A stretch of DNA of 64,000 nt from Camarhynchus parvulus (GCF_901933205.1 NC_044599.1:2554841-2618840), one strand, 5' to 3'. Shown: positions 1-11,934, counted from the first letter of the stretch. Notes: generated from the sequence alone by a model not told the origin. Numbers and translations are program-made.

Positions 1-338
1 GCCGCTGGAGTAATACTGCAGGGAGATCTGGAGAGGGGGCGAGACACGGCCCGGGGCTGAGCGCGGGGTCCCGGCGCGGGGAGAGCCCCGGGCCCGGCCC
101 TGGGACGCCGGCAGGACCCACCTGGGAGGGCCAGGAGTGCGAGCGCGCCTCGGTGCCGCCGACCACCCGCTGCATGCCATCGAGATCCAGCTCGGAGCAG
201 CGCCCTGGGGACAGAGGGACGGCGTCAGTCCCCACGGCCTCGGCTCAACGGGGCTTTCGGGGGTGCCGAGGCCGAAGGCTCCGGGCGGGACTCACCGCAC
301 AGGGCGAGCGCGGCGAGGAGCACGAGCTGCAGCATCAT
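1..338 (-). CDS. CELA1: CELA1, chymotrypsin-like elastase 1, first three coding exons (partial)
   Basis: Secreted pancreatic serine protease precursor; only the 5' part is in the window. Exon 1 is 338-296 (ATG at 338; a second in-frame ATG follows at once) and codes a hydrophobic signal peptide rich in L and A ending ALALCG. Exon 2 is 204-122 and carries the activation peptide and mature N-terminus RVVGGTEARSHSWPSQ, the classic trypsin-fold start after the activating Arg. Exon 3 begins at 27 with ISLQYYSSG and runs off the left edge. Donors (GTGAG, GTGGG) and acceptors (CCCCAG, TCCAG) are canonical and phases agree (43, 83, then at least 27 nt). The catalytic triad lies outside. Position next to GALNT6 matches the human order, which favours CELA1 over other elastases. 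A weak TATA-like GTTAAAG lies about 45 bp upstream of the ATG (near 383-389), which would give a very short 5'UTR. Confidence 0.9.
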
Positions 339-1290
339 GGTGGAGCGCTGTCCGCGGTGGGACCGAGCGCCGGCCCCGGGCGCTTTAACGGGGCGGCGGG
401 AGGCGGCGCGGGAACGGCAGCAGGTGCCGCGGCCCCGCCGAGCGGCCTTGGCCCCTGTGCCAAAGCACACTCGGTCCCCGCGCAGCCCAGGGACGGCCCG
501 AGCCCCCCTGGGCGCTGCAGCCCAGGGAGACGCTGCCCTGCGCTGGCACCTCGTGTCCCCGTGTCCCCGAGCCGTGTCACCGCTGGGTCCCCTCTCAGCC
601 CCAAGAGGCCTTGGCTGCACCTCTGCCTGGCCTCGGTTCGTGGCATGGTTCCCGGCGCTTGATCCAACATCTGAGTGGAGCCACTTTGGCGCCGGGATGG
701 GGAAATCGAGGCACAAACGGGGCATGACCGCCAGCCCCTCCCCAAGTCCCAGGCACAGCCGGCGCTGGAGCAGGGCCGGGGCTCCCTGGGGCCTGAGGTT
801 GGGGCAGGAGGAAGCAGAGATAGGGTTTGAAAGAAAGCCTGGAGTTTTGGCCAAAACTCTGTCATTTTGTCCCCCTTGAGCTCCAAATGGAGATTGTTTT
901 GGTGAGGAACATTGGCCCTTGAGGCACAGGCCTTGGCACTTGGGATCACAGCGGTCATGGGCTCCACCAGGTCAGAAAAAGTGATGGGAATAAAGCACCT
1001 GCTGCAGTTCTGCATTTATTCCCAAGGAAAACACAAAACTTCCCAGGAGCACCATTTCCAACTAATTCCATGTTTGTTCTATCAGCACCAAGGGCACACG
1101 GTGAGGGACAGCGGCAATGGCTCTGCCCCACACTGGGACACCCCAAGGCAAAGCTGAGCCCCCAGCTGTGGCACAAAGGGCTGTATACTCATTTTTGGGC
1201 TAAATAGGGAGTTTCTGGTACAAGAAGTGTGAAGGATACTATGTGGGGAGCTCAGAATGGCCAGAGACATGATTTGTGTAAAATAAATCA
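339..1290. other. Intergenic gap between CELA1 and the GALNT6 3' end
   Basis: No exon of either neighbour is visible. GC-rich up to about 800, then more ordinary sequence. It holds one possible distal poly(A) signal for the minus-strand GALNT6 transcript (TTTATT at 1015-1020, AATAAA on the minus strand). Open frames here are GC-driven and show no family signature. Confidence 0.5.
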
Positions 1291-1294
1291 TCTC

Positions 1295-2033
1295 TTTATT
1301 TGAGGTTGAATGTCTAGGACACGTTCTCCCCCCTCCTGCCATGTTCAGGAGGATTTTTCCCCCCTAGAAATGATATGGCAACAGAAGTGGCAGCTACAGA
1401 AGTTGGGATAGAGAAAAAATCTGGAACAGAGGAGATGTGGCACCCAGGATCCTGTTCAGGAGGATTCTTTGGTGCCATTCAGGGAAAACTCCTCCTCTTC
1501 AGCACAAGCAGAATCGCACCCCGGAATCATCTTCATTTAATAATAACAATAATAAAACCAAGAATCTAACTTCCTCCCCCCTCCAAATCCGACGTGATTC
1601 CTAAGGCACAGATCCCAACTTCTCCCATTGCCCTCCAGGGGCCACCGCAAGCCCCGATCCCACCTCGCCGGGAGCAGCCCCACGGCCACCATTCTCCTCC
1701 TCGCCGGATTTTCCCGCCCAGATTCCCCATTTGGGGAGGCGCGTCCACGTTTTTAAAGCCCGACACGAACTGAAGAGTCTCTGGCTGGAGCCGGGATGGG
1801 GAGGACGAGCAGCGGCTTCCGAGGAGCATCGGCAGGAGCGTCCCCGCCACCACCGCTGCGTTTCGGGGTCCCTGGGGTGCCCCCGGCCGAGCCCGGCTCC
1901 CAAAGGCACGGGATTCAGTTCAAGGCAACCACGAAATGCAGCCTATTTAAGGCTTTCACTTCTTAAATTAAAGCGAACAAGGGAGTTTTTTGGATCCTGA
2001 TTTCCTGAGCGTGGCCGGGGGCTCCGCTCCCGT
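1295..2033 (-). terminator. GALNT6: Candidate GALNT6 3'UTR with poly(A) signals
   Basis: Downstream of the GALNT6 stop codon (2034-2036, minus strand) the minus strand carries ATTAAA at 1536-1541 and AATAAA at 1295-1300. Either could end the message; the hexamers are the only evidence, so the true end is unknown. Confidence 0.35.
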
Positions 2034-5000
2034 TTAGGTGAAGGACCAGAGCTGGTGCGGGTCCGTGAGGTCGCAGGGAACCAGCGCCGGGTGCTTCCCC
2101 CGGGCCGTCAGACACATCCCCGAGGCCAAGTTCTTGATCAGCCGGTTCTGCCGAGAAACATCGCAATCCATCCGTGAGCGAGAGCGGGGTGTGACCGAGG
2201 GGAAACAGCACCGGAGGGGCCGCCCCGTGCCCAGGGGCGATTCCCGGGGCGGAGGGGGCTCCTCACCTGCGCCAGGTCCCACTCCTCGCTGGCGGGCACC
2301 CGGCCGGGCTTCCCTCGGAACTGGCACTCGCCCAGCTCGGCCGTGCCCCCGGCCCCGCGCAGGCACAGCTCCTTGCCGATGTTGTGGCGCAGCTCCCGCT
2401 GGCTCGTGTACTCAAAGTACTGCGGGAAGAGCCAGCGGGGCCGTCACTGCCGCGCCCCGGGAGCTGAGCCCGGGGGAAAACCGGGGGGCGGCAGAGGGGG
2501 AAATGATGGGGGTGGTTGGGGAGCGCACCTGGTTGCCCCCCAGCCCGTGGCAGGGGTACATGATGAGAGGTTTCCCACCGTGGTTGTTCTCCCCCACGTC
2601 CAGGCAACTCTTGGTGCCTTCGTTTTTTATCTGTGTGAGGGGAAGAGAGGAGTTGCGAGGGGAAAAGAGGTGGTGGTGGGAAAAGGAGAGGGGAGAAAAA
2701 CGACGGAGAGAGAGGAAAAGGGAGGAAAAAGAGATGGGGGGAAAAGGGCGGGGAAACGGGAAGGGAGGTGAGGAGGGGAGGAGAGGGGGGAAAGAGGGCA
2801 AAAAGACGGGGTAGGGGGAAAAAGGGGCGGGAGTGAGGAAAGAGGCTGGGGGAGTGGAGGAAAGAAGGGCTCAGAGGAGCTGGGGTGGGACCGGCTCGGG
2901 TTTGGCCGTGCAGGGTCTGGGCTATCACTGTACAAACACGATCCCGGCACCCAGCGCCGGCTCCGGGTCCCGTGTCCTTTCCAGGACACGAGGAACGCCC
3001 GAGCCATCGCCTCCGGCACGCGGAGCAAAGGAAAAGGCACCCGGGTGGAGGTTTCAGGAAATGAAGGTGAATTAAAAGCTGGATGGGAGCCAGCACCCAG
3101 CACCTGGCTGTCACCCGGCTGTCGCTGGGCTGGGTGCTGGCCCTGCCAGCTGCTGTCACATCGCCCTGGCTGAGGAGGGGCAGATTCAGGATCCAACACC
3201 CAGCTTGAGGGAAAGGGCTTTTCCAGCCTCAGAGGAATCCCATCCTGAGGGATGGAGCTGGAGCCCCTCATCCTGCCTGCCCTCTGTTCCTGGGGGATGC
3301 AGCCAGAGCTCCGTGCCCTGCTGTCCCCAGCTCCCTCAGGGACGGAGCCAGCCCTCCACATCGTGCCTGTCTCCATTTCCCTGTGGATGGTTGGCTGGAG
3401 ATGCGGTCCTGCCTCCCACCCGTGCCCAGATTCCCTCGGGAGGGAGCTGGAACTCCCCATCCCATCCCCAGCTCAGTTTTTCCAGCCCTCCCTGTGCCAG
3501 GACGGTGTTTGGGGCTCAAGGAAGTTTTCAGCTCTTCCCCCGAATTTAACCCAAGTCCACATCCCCACTGATTCCCCACCCTGGGACTCACCCCAAACCA
3601 GCTCTGCCGGATTCCAGCTCAGCCGGAGCCCAAACCGGCCCCGCCAGCCGGTGACAGATGAGGTGACAGACAGACAGACAGACGTGGCAGCACCAGCTCC
3701 CCCTCCCCGGTTCAGTGCAAAGCCCCCAAACCCACCCTCCGGGCGCTGCCCCCGGCCGTTCCCGCGCAGGGCGGAGCTCCGGCCGTGCCGGCACTCACCG
3801 CTCCGTAGAACGTCGGGGTCAGGTCGGGCACGAACATCTCGGGGTAGACGTTCTGCAGGTACCAGGTGAAATTCCTGCAGTGCAGCCGCTCCCGCAGCCT
3901 GCGCCGCTCTGTGATGTCACCAAACGTCTTCTAAAAAATGAAATCGGGGCGAAAATTAAATTCACTTCAGAAAACAGTAGGGAAAATCCCAGAAAAACCT
4001 TTCTGGGTTGGGGCGCAGAGCTTGGAGTCACCCCAGCTTTGTCATCATCCCTCATGGTGTGACCAGCACTGAGACAAGGTGGGGGGGACACCTGGCAGGT
4101 ACACACAGGCTACACCAAGAGCCCGGAGATATTTTGGTGAAGACTAAGTTTTGGTGTTGAAAAAAGAAAAGAATAAGAAATTTTTGTGTTGGCATTCACA
4201 TTCTCTGAACAGAGAGAGTCATAATTCTCTCCCAGGTTTTTTTCCCCGACAAGCATAGAGAAGAGAATACAATTCTTATCTCTACTTGCTGCTCCTGTTT
4301 TTTTGCACATGTGGAATGTGTCAGGAAGATTGTTTACCTGAAGTGATTTGTCACTTGGATTCTACTGAGGATTGTTTTGATTCCTTAGCCAATCACTCAA
4401 AGCTGGGTCCTGGCTGTCTCAGGCAGTCACGAGTTTTTCTTTAGTGTGTATCTTTTGTATAGTATAGTATAGTATTATGTAATATAAATAGTTTTAATAA
4501 AGCAATTGTTCAGCCTTCTGAATCAATAGAGTCAGGTACTAATTACTCCCTACATTGGGAGTGCCCTGCTTAAATAAAAAACAAAAAAAAAAAAAAAAGA
4601 AATTCATAAACCCCGATGTTTTCCTGCTAGGAAGTATTCTGGTCAGAGGTGGAAAGAAAAGAAAGGCTTTTGGCTAGTTATGTCCGTCTGTCTGGTCCCC
4701 CACCTGCTCCTGCTGCTCAGGTAGAGCTCCCAGCAGGACCAGCCCTCTGCCCCAAGTTGCAAGGCAAGATGTGTTCCATCACCATCTGTGTGGCAGTTGT
4801 CTTTTGTCAAGTGGGAACTTTTCCTTATCTCTTCCCCAATCACCCCTCCCTCGGGAGGGGACATCTGCTGATAACAGCCATTGAATGTCACTGCGTGGCT
4901 GATAAGAGCTACAGCATCCCATTGGGAGATGCGAGCCCAGAGGGAGGAGCCAAGCATTCCTACCTGGATACAATCTGAGATTTCCAACATTCCTACCTGG

Positions 5001-8000
5001 ATATAATCTGGAGATTCTGGAATACCAGCACGACTTCTCCACTGGATTTCCCAGAGGAACAGCAGCTGCCTCTCCCACTGGATCTCCAGAGGAAGACTCC
5101 ACCCTTTCCTACAGGATCCCTGCTCCAGCAGAACCACTCCTGACACTGCAGGAGGGCTGAGTCACAATTCCAATGGGACTGCTGCCAACACCCTGACCCA
5201 CGGGTTGTCAAGTTGTGTTCTGACTCTGTCAGTGCTGTTCTAGTTTACTGCATTGTTTATTTTATCTTTTTATTTCTTCCCTATTAAAGAACTGTTATTT
5301 CCTGCTCCCATATTTGTTGCCTGAGAGCCCCTTAATTTAGAGGGGTGCAGAGGGTTTACATTCTCCATTTCAGGGGAGGCTCCTGCCTTCTTTAGCAGGC
5401 ACCTGGCTTTCCAAACCGAGACGCCCTCCCAGCAGAAGCAGCAGCCCCCCAGTGTGCCCAGTACCTCTCTGGCCATCTGGGAGGCTTGCTGGTTGCGGCG
5501 GTAGAAGATCTCCTTGTAGTCGTCCATCCAGACCTCGGCCAGGCGTACCTGGTTCCGGGAGATCACCTGGGTGCCCTTAGGGAAGGTGTGGGGGCTCTTG
5601 GAGCGGAACACGTGGCCCACAACGGAGCAGGGGATGATCTCCACCTGTCCCCCGCACTGCCACACCTGCGGGGAAGCCACACCTGAGGTGGGGGGGTCCA
5701 GCCCCTGGGCCCCCCAGCAGGGAGCTCCCTGGAGGTGCCCTCAGAAGGTGACCCCTGTCCTTACCCTGAAGGACATTTCCACATTCTCACCCCCCCAAAT
5801 CTCCATCTGGTCGTCGTAGGAGCCGATGTGCTCAAAGTAGGACCTGGAGATGGCAAGAGGCCACCTGCAAAGGTCGGGGACCTGCAGGGGGCAAAGAAGG
5901 GGTAAAACACAAATAAAAGAGGAGAAATCTGAGTTTTGGGAAATCAGAGTCCCCCTGCATCCAGCTGTGGTGGCTTTGGCTGGGCCCAGCTGCTGGGAGG
6001 GGACAGAGGTGACAGCGTGACACAGAGGGGCCTCACTGCTGGCTGGATTCAAAGTGAAAAGAGGATATTGTTACCAAAAACCTGTCGCCAAAAAGAGGAG
6101 GAGGTCAGAGCTCAGTGCCCCAATCCCTCCTCCCGCTTCCCTAATCTTTTCCATCTGAGGCTGGAACAGAACCTCGCTTTTATTCAGGAAAAATAATAAA
6201 CGCCGAGGGTTCGCTGAGCTGCTGGAGACGAGGCAGCGGCGGGAGCCAAGCGCCCGGCTGGAGGTGAAAGGGGCCTTTATTGGGACAGGAGCGTCGCCCA
6301 GGTGACCCGAGCACAAAGCCAGCCCCGCGGCTGGGGTGGGGCCGGGGCCGGGCGGGGTGTCCGGTGTCTCCCAGTGGGGGCACCAGGGAGAGGTGGGAAA
6401 ACCGCCCAGGCTCTGTCTGCATGTCAAACAGAGGGATAAGGGGAGGGATTTTGGCACAGCCTGATCCACAGGTGACCTGTTCTGTGCGGGGGCACCTGGG
6501 CACCGAGGGTGAGAAGGCAGAGACAGCAATTAAATCCTTAATGGGAGTGAGAGCAATTAAATCCTTAATGCCGGAGTGAGAGGCAGCCGGAGGAGACTCT
6601 AAGGTCCATTTTGGCCCCAAGGGAGGTTTGTCCTCCACCACCCCCCCAGCTCTGACCATGCTTGGGCACAAACTCCCGACATCTCCCACGCCAAAATCCC
6701 AGGGGAGAACCCCACTGGGAAAGGGCAGCACCGCCCACCCAGAGGCACCAAAACCAAGGAGAACACCTGTCGCAGACATCTTTTATGGAAAATCCTCTCC
6801 TTAGGATTTTTCCTCCTGAGAAGCTGAGAGGCCTCAGGAACAAAATGCAAGCAATGGTTATCTGCTGCTGTGGAATGCAACAGGTGGATCTGTGATTGGC
6901 CCATGTTGGATGTTTCTAATTAATGGCCAATCACAGCCCAGCTGGCTCGGACAAAGAGTCCAAAACGAAGCCTTTGTTATCATTCTTTTCTATTCTATTC
7001 TTAGCTAGCCTTCTGATGAAATCCTTTCTTCTATTCTTTTAGTATAATTTTAATGTAATATATATAATAAAATAATAAATCAAGCCTTCTGAAACACGGA
7101 GTCAGATCCTCGTCTCTTCCCTCACCCTCAGACCCCTGTGAACACCGTCACAAACACCAATTTGTTGGGAAAAAGAGCAAACCCAGCAGGATAAAGAGCC
7201 CCATGCTGGGCTTACTTGATGGGGAAGGTCTCATCCTTCCTGCGCTGCCTCTCCCGCGCGGGAACCACCTCCCAGCCGAAAGTCAGGCTCCAGTCGAAGT
7301 TGCCCCGGCTGTGCTGCTTCCCGTTCTGCACGGGCTTGGAGAACTCGAAGGTGTTGAGGTCGATGGTGGCGATGTCGGGGCTCACGACGGCCGTGGGCTC
7401 CTCGGCAATGCGCGACAGGAGCGGCTCCAGCCAGCCATGGAAACACTCGCCTGGGACACGGGGCAGGGTGAGCGGGGCTGGCGCCACCCACAGCGCAAGG
7501 GGCACACACGGGTGACATTGGGGACACTCACGGGGTGTCATGGGGGGACAGTCATGGGGCCATGGGGTGTCATGGGGGGACACTGACAGGGTGTCATGAG
7601 GGGACACTCATGGTGTCACATGGGGACACTCACAGTGCCACAGGGTGCCATGGGGGGGACAATCACAGGGTGTCATGGGGGCACACTCACAGGGTGTCAT
7701 GGGGGCACACTCATGGGGTCACAGGGTGTCATGAGGGGACACTTACAGTGCCACTGGCTGCCATGGGGGGGACACTGACAGGGTGTCACGGGGGGACACT
7801 TAGGGTGTCACAGGGGGGACACTCACAATGTCACAGGGTCCCGTGAGTCACAGGGGGGATGTTTACAGGCTGTCACAAGGGGACACTTACAGTGTCACAG
7901 GGTGTCACAGGGGGGACACTCACAGGGTGTCATGAGGGGACACTCACAGGGTGTCACGGGGAACATGGGGGAACACTCACGAGGCCACTGGGTGTCACGG

Positions 8001-11000
8001 GGGGACATTCATGGGATCACAGGGTGTCACGGGGGGACATTCATGGGATCACAGGGTGTCACGGGGGGACACTCACAGTGGGCATCCAGGAAGGTCAGCA
8101 CCTCCCCGCTGGCCACGCTGGCCCCCAGCAGCCGTGCCGTGATGAGCCCCTTGCGCTCCCGCTGCCGCACCACACGCACGATCTGCAGCTGCTCCACGTA
8201 GCGATCCAGCTCCTCCTTCAGGTACTCTGCAGGTGGGAAAACCATCTGGAGCCGTCAGAGAGGCAGGTGCCAGTCCCTGCATCCCACCAGCCCATCCTGC
8301 TGCCCCCATCCCATCCCATCCCATCAATCCCATTGATCCCATCTTATCCCATCCCATAAATCCCATTCCAAATCCCATCTCTCCCACCAATCCCATCCCA
8401 TCTCCCAAATCCCACCCTATAAATCCCATTGATCCCATGAATCCCATCCCATCCCCTGCTGCTCGGACCCTGCAGTTGGGTTTGGGTTAAGGTACGCCTG
8501 AGCCTTTGCCCTAAACCCAAGTGTATTTCTGGCTAAAGAAAATGAGTTTTATAAGGCTCTAACCCCCTCCTGTCTAATCCCTCTCTGGACAGGGACTGGG
8601 GGTTGACAGGGTGGGTGAGGAGGTCACATCCCTGCGCTTGAAGTGTCACCAGGACCAAGCTGTTCCTGAGGGAAGGGGTCCCCAGAGGAACCCGGGATTT
8701 CTTGGCAGATGCAGGCAAGCCAGGAGCTGGGAATGGCCAGGTGGGAGCTGGGACCCCGAGAAAAGTGTCCTGGGAAGGGGACCCCAGTCTAACCCACGTC
8801 CAGCCACCGTGGGAGTCGAGCTCTGGGGAAATGGAGCCCTGGGGCACCACGAGGTTCCTGCTCCTTGGGAGCCCGTGGGTGGAAAGGGAGAATTTATCTG
8901 GGACAAGGGCAGAGTCCGCTCCTCCCCGTGCCCTGACACTGAACCCCGCGTTAATTAGCTCTGGGTGCTAATTAACGAGGATTGCAGCTGGCTGAGGGTG
9001 GAGGTTTGTGGGGAACCTGGTTTGTCCCCAGGGCAGGGATAACAGCGGCGCTGGGGAAGGGAAAATCCCAGGGGTGCCCTGGGGTGGATGTGAAATGGGG
9101 AGCGGCTGCTGGGAGATCCCGGGATGCTGGGAGTGTGAGTGGCTCAGAGCTGCTGCTCACAGGCTTGGAAAGGGGCTTGGCAGCCCCTGCATCCTGCTGA
9201 TCCCACATCCTGCCACGGATCCTGCCTCCTTCTGGCCCCTGAATGCCCCCACTGCTCCCTCACAGCTCCCTGTGGCTCCTGCATCCCTCTGATCCACATC
9301 CCACCGCAGCTTGTCCTACCTCCCTCTGTCATCCACACCCCACATGGCTCCTGCGCCCCTCTGGGTCCTGCACCCCTCTGGCTCCTGCTTTCCACCAGGA
9401 CTCCTGCACCCCTCTGACCCACATCCCACCACGGTCCCTACATCCCACCACGGTCCCTACATCCTTCTGACCCACATCCACCATGGTCCCTACATCCTTC
9501 TGGCATCCACATCCCACCACAGCTCCTGCACCCCCTGACCTCCATCCCATCACAAATCCTGCATCCCTCTCTGACCCACATCCCACCACGGTCCCTACAT
9601 CCTTCTGGCATCCAAACCCCATCACAATTCCTGCGCCCCTCTGGCTCCTGCTTTCTAGCAGGGCTCCTGCATCCCTCTGACCCACATCCCACCATGGTCC
9701 CTACATCCTTCTGGCATCCACATCCCACCAGAGCTCCTGCACCCCCTGACCCCCATTCCATCACAAATCCTGCATCCCTCTGGAGCCATGACCTTGGCAC
9801 CTCCATAAATCCCTGTGGCCCCCAGCACATCCTGTGCCAGTCCCTTACGGGTCCCAGCACACCTGGGGTCCTACCCGTGTGGCCCCTGGCATGGCCAGTG
9901 CCAATCCCTTACTGGTTCCCAGTGTCCCCACTGCCAGTCCCTTACAGGTCCCCAGTACAGGTGGGGTCTTACCCTGTGGCTCCCAGTATCCCCAGTACCA
10001 GCTCCTTACTTGTTCCCAGTACACATGGGGTCCTACCCTGAGGCTTCCAGCTCCCCAGTGCCAGTCCCTTACTGGTTCCCAGTACACGTGGGGTCCTACC
10101 CATGAGGCCCCCAGCGCACCCAGTGCCAATCCCCCACATCCCATCACAACTCCTGTATCCCTCTGACCCACATCCCATCACAACTCCTGCACCATTCTGG
10201 CCCCACATCCCAGCACAACTCCTGCACACACCCCACCGTGCTCCCTGCACCCCTCTGACCCCACATCCCTCTGACCCACACCCCACCGTGCTCCCTGCAC
10301 CCCTCTGTCCGCGTGTCCCCCACGCACCGTCCGTGCTGGCATCATCCACCAGGATGACCTCGCGGAGCAGGCGGGCTGGGGACGAGTGCAGGACGCTGTA
10401 GACCGTCCGCAGCAGGGTGGACCAGGCCTCGTTGTGGAACACGATCACCACGCTGGTGGTGGGGAGGGGAGGGCAGCGCTTGAACTTCTGATCGATGCAC
10501 CTGGGGGACAGAATGGGGGGGGTGAAGGGGGAGGCACGACTGGAGTGACCCCCCATATCCCCCCCCACCAAACCCCACAGCTGCGGGGGAGCAGCTCTGG
10601 CCCCTCTGGACTCGTCCCTGCTTTGATTCCCATTGATTTTGGTTGAGTGAGTCCCATTGCCGGCCTCCGTGTCCCCGCTTTGTCACCGCCACACCTGCTA
10701 AGCACGGATAATCGCCTGCCAGCGCGGGGGGCTGGATTCCTCCATCCCTTTCAAGGCTTTTTCCATCCCGAATTCCCCCCATGTCTCCCCCATCCCACCC
10801 CTCCGCGCGGGCCCCGCTTTAATCCGGCAGCCCCTGGCCGAGGGCAGGCGGGGAAATCTCTGGAGTTTCCCTCTTTCCCTCCCCCCGACCCCAGCGGGGT
10901 CCGAGGCTGTTCCACTCGGCTAAGAAAAGAAAAACTCTGACCGCTGGAGCCGCTGGGATAAAGGAGGGAGAGGAGGGAAAGGCGGGGAGGCGCCGGAGCC

Positions 11001-11793
11001 ACCAAGCAGGTACAGGGAGACACAAAGAGCCTGCTGCCACTAAACCCGCCCCCAAGGGGCCAAAATTAGGGAGAAATAATAATAATTTTTTTTTTTAGCT
11101 CTGTCTCCATTCAATCCTTTGCCAGTGCTGGGTTACACCCTGGCCCTAAACTGCTTTAATTTTCCCTCCAATTTAAGGGAGTAAGTGGGCAGGTTGAAGG
11201 GGGTAAGGGGCCAGGTTGGAGGGGGTAAGGGGCCAGGATGAAGGGGGTAAGGGGCCATTTTAAAGCCAGTGAGTGGCCCCAGGGGGTTTCGGGCCCGGCT
11301 CTCACTCGGGGGGGCGGCTGTCGGGGCCCAGCGCTCGCTGCAGGGAGATGCGGTCGCTGGCGAAGGCGTTGAAGCAATGCTTCTCATAGCCCCGCTCCTT
11401 CTCCTTCGTCTCCTCGGGCGTCCAGCGATCCTTCTTGAAGGCTTTTCCGTCGGCGCCGGGGCTGGCGGGGTCCTGGGGGGGCCTCTCCATCAGCGGCCGC
11501 AGCTCGGCCGCGGTGTAGACGCCGGGCAGGCAGGAGCGGCCGCTGGGCAGCGGCTCCGGCGGCGGCTCCGGGGCCCCGATCTGCAGCCGCGGCATCGAGT
11601 CCCGCAGGTCCCGCACGGCGCCCAGCATCAGGTCCAGCACCTGGCCCTTGCCCTGCACGATGTTCCGCAGCCACGGCTCCTCGCCCGGCTCCTTGCTGCC
11701 CACGTCCTTCTGAAGGATGAAGAGGAAGAGGACGAAGACGGCGCCTGCCAAGGCCACCTTCAAGGTGCTGTAGCGGCGGCGGAACAGCCTCAT
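2034..11793 (-). CDS. GALNT6: GALNT6, polypeptide N-acetylgalactosaminyltransferase 6 (10 coding exons)
   Basis: Golgi type II membrane enzyme that adds the first GalNAc from UDP-GalNAc to Ser/Thr of mucin-type glycoproteins. Exons in order: 11793-11306, 10500-10328, 8226-8077, 7450-7216, 5881-5765, 5665-5465, 3930-3799, 2630-2529, 2419-2267, 2147-2034. All borders are GT-AG and phases match except for one missing base in exon 5. The product would be 621 aa; human GALNT6 is 622 aa. Visible parts: short cytosolic tail, signal-anchor around residues 13-29, GT-A domain with [19 protein letters not shown], the metal-binding D-A-H of FLDAHCEC across exons 3/4 (about 268-270), [18 protein letters not shown] across exons 5/6, and a C-terminal ricin-type lectin domain (exons 8-10) with CLDVGENN and [14 protein letters not shown]. 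The N-terminal stem with [10 protein letters not shown] and ERPPQDP, plus position beside SLC4A8, separates it from its close relative GALNT3. Confidence 0.95.
4187..4554 (+). mobile_element. LTR-like fragment of an endogenous retrovirus, sense strand
   Basis: Starts TGTTGGCATTCACA and ends near CTCCCTACA, with AATAAAGCAATTG before a terminal segment reading CAGCCTTCTGAATC, much like the copy at 6768-7152 (TCAAGCCTTCTGAAAC). I found no convincing target-site duplication, so the borders are approximate. It lies in a GALNT6 intron (exon 6 to 7), antisense to the gene. Confidence 0.55.
4748..5423 (+). mobile_element. Solo LTR, family A copy 1
   Basis: 676-bp element starting TGCCCCAAGTTGCAAGG and ending CAAACCGAGACG, flanked on both sides by the 5-bp duplication CCCTC (4743-4747 and 5424-5428). 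Closely related, in opposite orientation, to the copies at 35369-36192 and 48839-49487. It has ATTAAAGAAC near its 3' part and no retroviral coding sequence. It ends 41 bp before the donor of GALNT6 exon 6 (exon end 5465), inside the intron and antisense to the gene. Confidence 0.85.
5765..5881 (-). CDS. GALNT6: GALNT6 exon 5, one base short (apparent frameshift)
   Basis: The acceptor (CCCTGCAG before 5881) gives S-P-T-F-A-G-G-L in frame with exon 4, and the second half gives [20 protein letters not shown] in frame with exon 6, but the two halves are in different frames. The exon is 117 nt where phase requires 118. The slip falls near 5848-5851, in the stretch reading GGCCTCTTGCCATCTCC on the minus strand, where family members code G-L-F-x-I-S. 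A cryptic in-frame acceptor (TTTGCAG, next base 5868) would restore the frame but remove the conserved P-T-F-A-G-G motif. Assembly error, polymorphism and real damage are all possible; the other nine exons look intact, which favours an error or a rare allele. Confidence 0.8.
6768..7152 (+). mobile_element. Solo LTR, family B, with 6-bp target-site duplication
   Basis: 385-bp element starting TGTCGCAGACATC and ending ACACCGTCACA. Both sides carry AACACC (6762-6767 and 7153-7158), the expected insertion footprint. It includes a CCAAT-type segment (TGATTGGCCCATG), AATAAA-rich sequence and the shared tail TCAAGCCTTCTGAAAC. No coding sequence. It lies between GALNT6 exons 4 and 5 in antisense orientation. 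Related copies: about 51535-51947 and 54739-55165, both reversed. Confidence 0.88.
7530..8076 (-). repeat. Minisatellite filling GALNT6 intron 3
   Basis: Irregular repeats of about 24-30 bp built from GGGACACTCACAGGGTGTCA on the plus strand. On the transcript strand they read CTGTGAGTGTCCCC, which copies the exon 3 donor ACT|GTGAGTGTCCCC at 8077. The intron is only 626 bp (8076-7451), so nearly all of it is array. Confidence 0.85.
8280..8460. repeat. CCCATCCCAT / AATCCCATTGATCCCAT simple repeat
   Basis: Degenerate short-period repeat of CCCAT with ATCCCATTGATC variants, in GALNT6 intron 2 just upstream of exon 3. Confidence 0.75.
9190..9790. repeat. Minisatellite, CCCACCACGGTCCCTACATC type
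   Basis: Degenerate units of roughly 30-36 bp with the core ATCCCACCACGGTCCCTAC and the companion CTCCTGCACCCCTCTGAC, in GALNT6 intron 2. A related stretch, about 10130-10325, runs up to the exon 2 donor at 10328. Confidence 0.8.
9825..10110 (-). repeat. Minisatellite, inverted relative of the 14.8-15.9 kb array
   Basis: About four units near 63 bp with CAGTGCCAGTCCCTTACTGG and GTGGGGTCCTACCC. The reverse complement (CCAGTAAGGGACTGGCACTG) is the unit of the array at 14776-15950, so the two arrays lie in opposite orientation on either side of GALNT6 exon 1. Confidence 0.85.
10130..10327 (-). repeat. Minisatellite at the 5' end of GALNT6 intron 2
   Basis: On the minus strand the intron opens GTGCGTGGGGGACACG and passes at once into units holding CAGAGGGGTGCAGGGAGCAC and GTGGGGTCAGAGGG. 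It is continuous with the array farther into the intron. Confidence 0.7.
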
Positions 11794-11868
11794 TTTGGGG
11801 CGTTTTTGGAGGGTTCAGGAATGTGGGGGCTCCGGGTGCATCACGGTGTCCTGCTCTGCTCCAGTGAC
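11794..11868 (-). promoter_or_regulatory. GALNT6: GALNT6 5'UTR part of exon 2 with an 8-codon upstream ORF
   Basis: The acceptor CCTTCCCCCAG precedes 11868, so the ATG at 11793 is not in the first exon. The leader holds one upstream ATG (11841) opening a short frame MHPEPPHS that stops at 11815-11817, 21 nt before the main ATG. The main ATG has A at -3 (AAAATGA), an acceptable context. Confidence 0.6.
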
Positions 11869-11934
11869 CTGGGGGAAGGAGAAACACCTGCAGTGAATTC
11901 CCAGGCTGGATACATCCCCTTGGTGTCAGAATAG

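Noticed and set aside
7530..8076. CRISPR-like regular repeat array
   Set aside because: Repeats are adjacent, degenerate and without unique spacers, and lie in a vertebrate intron. The same applies to all other arrays here.
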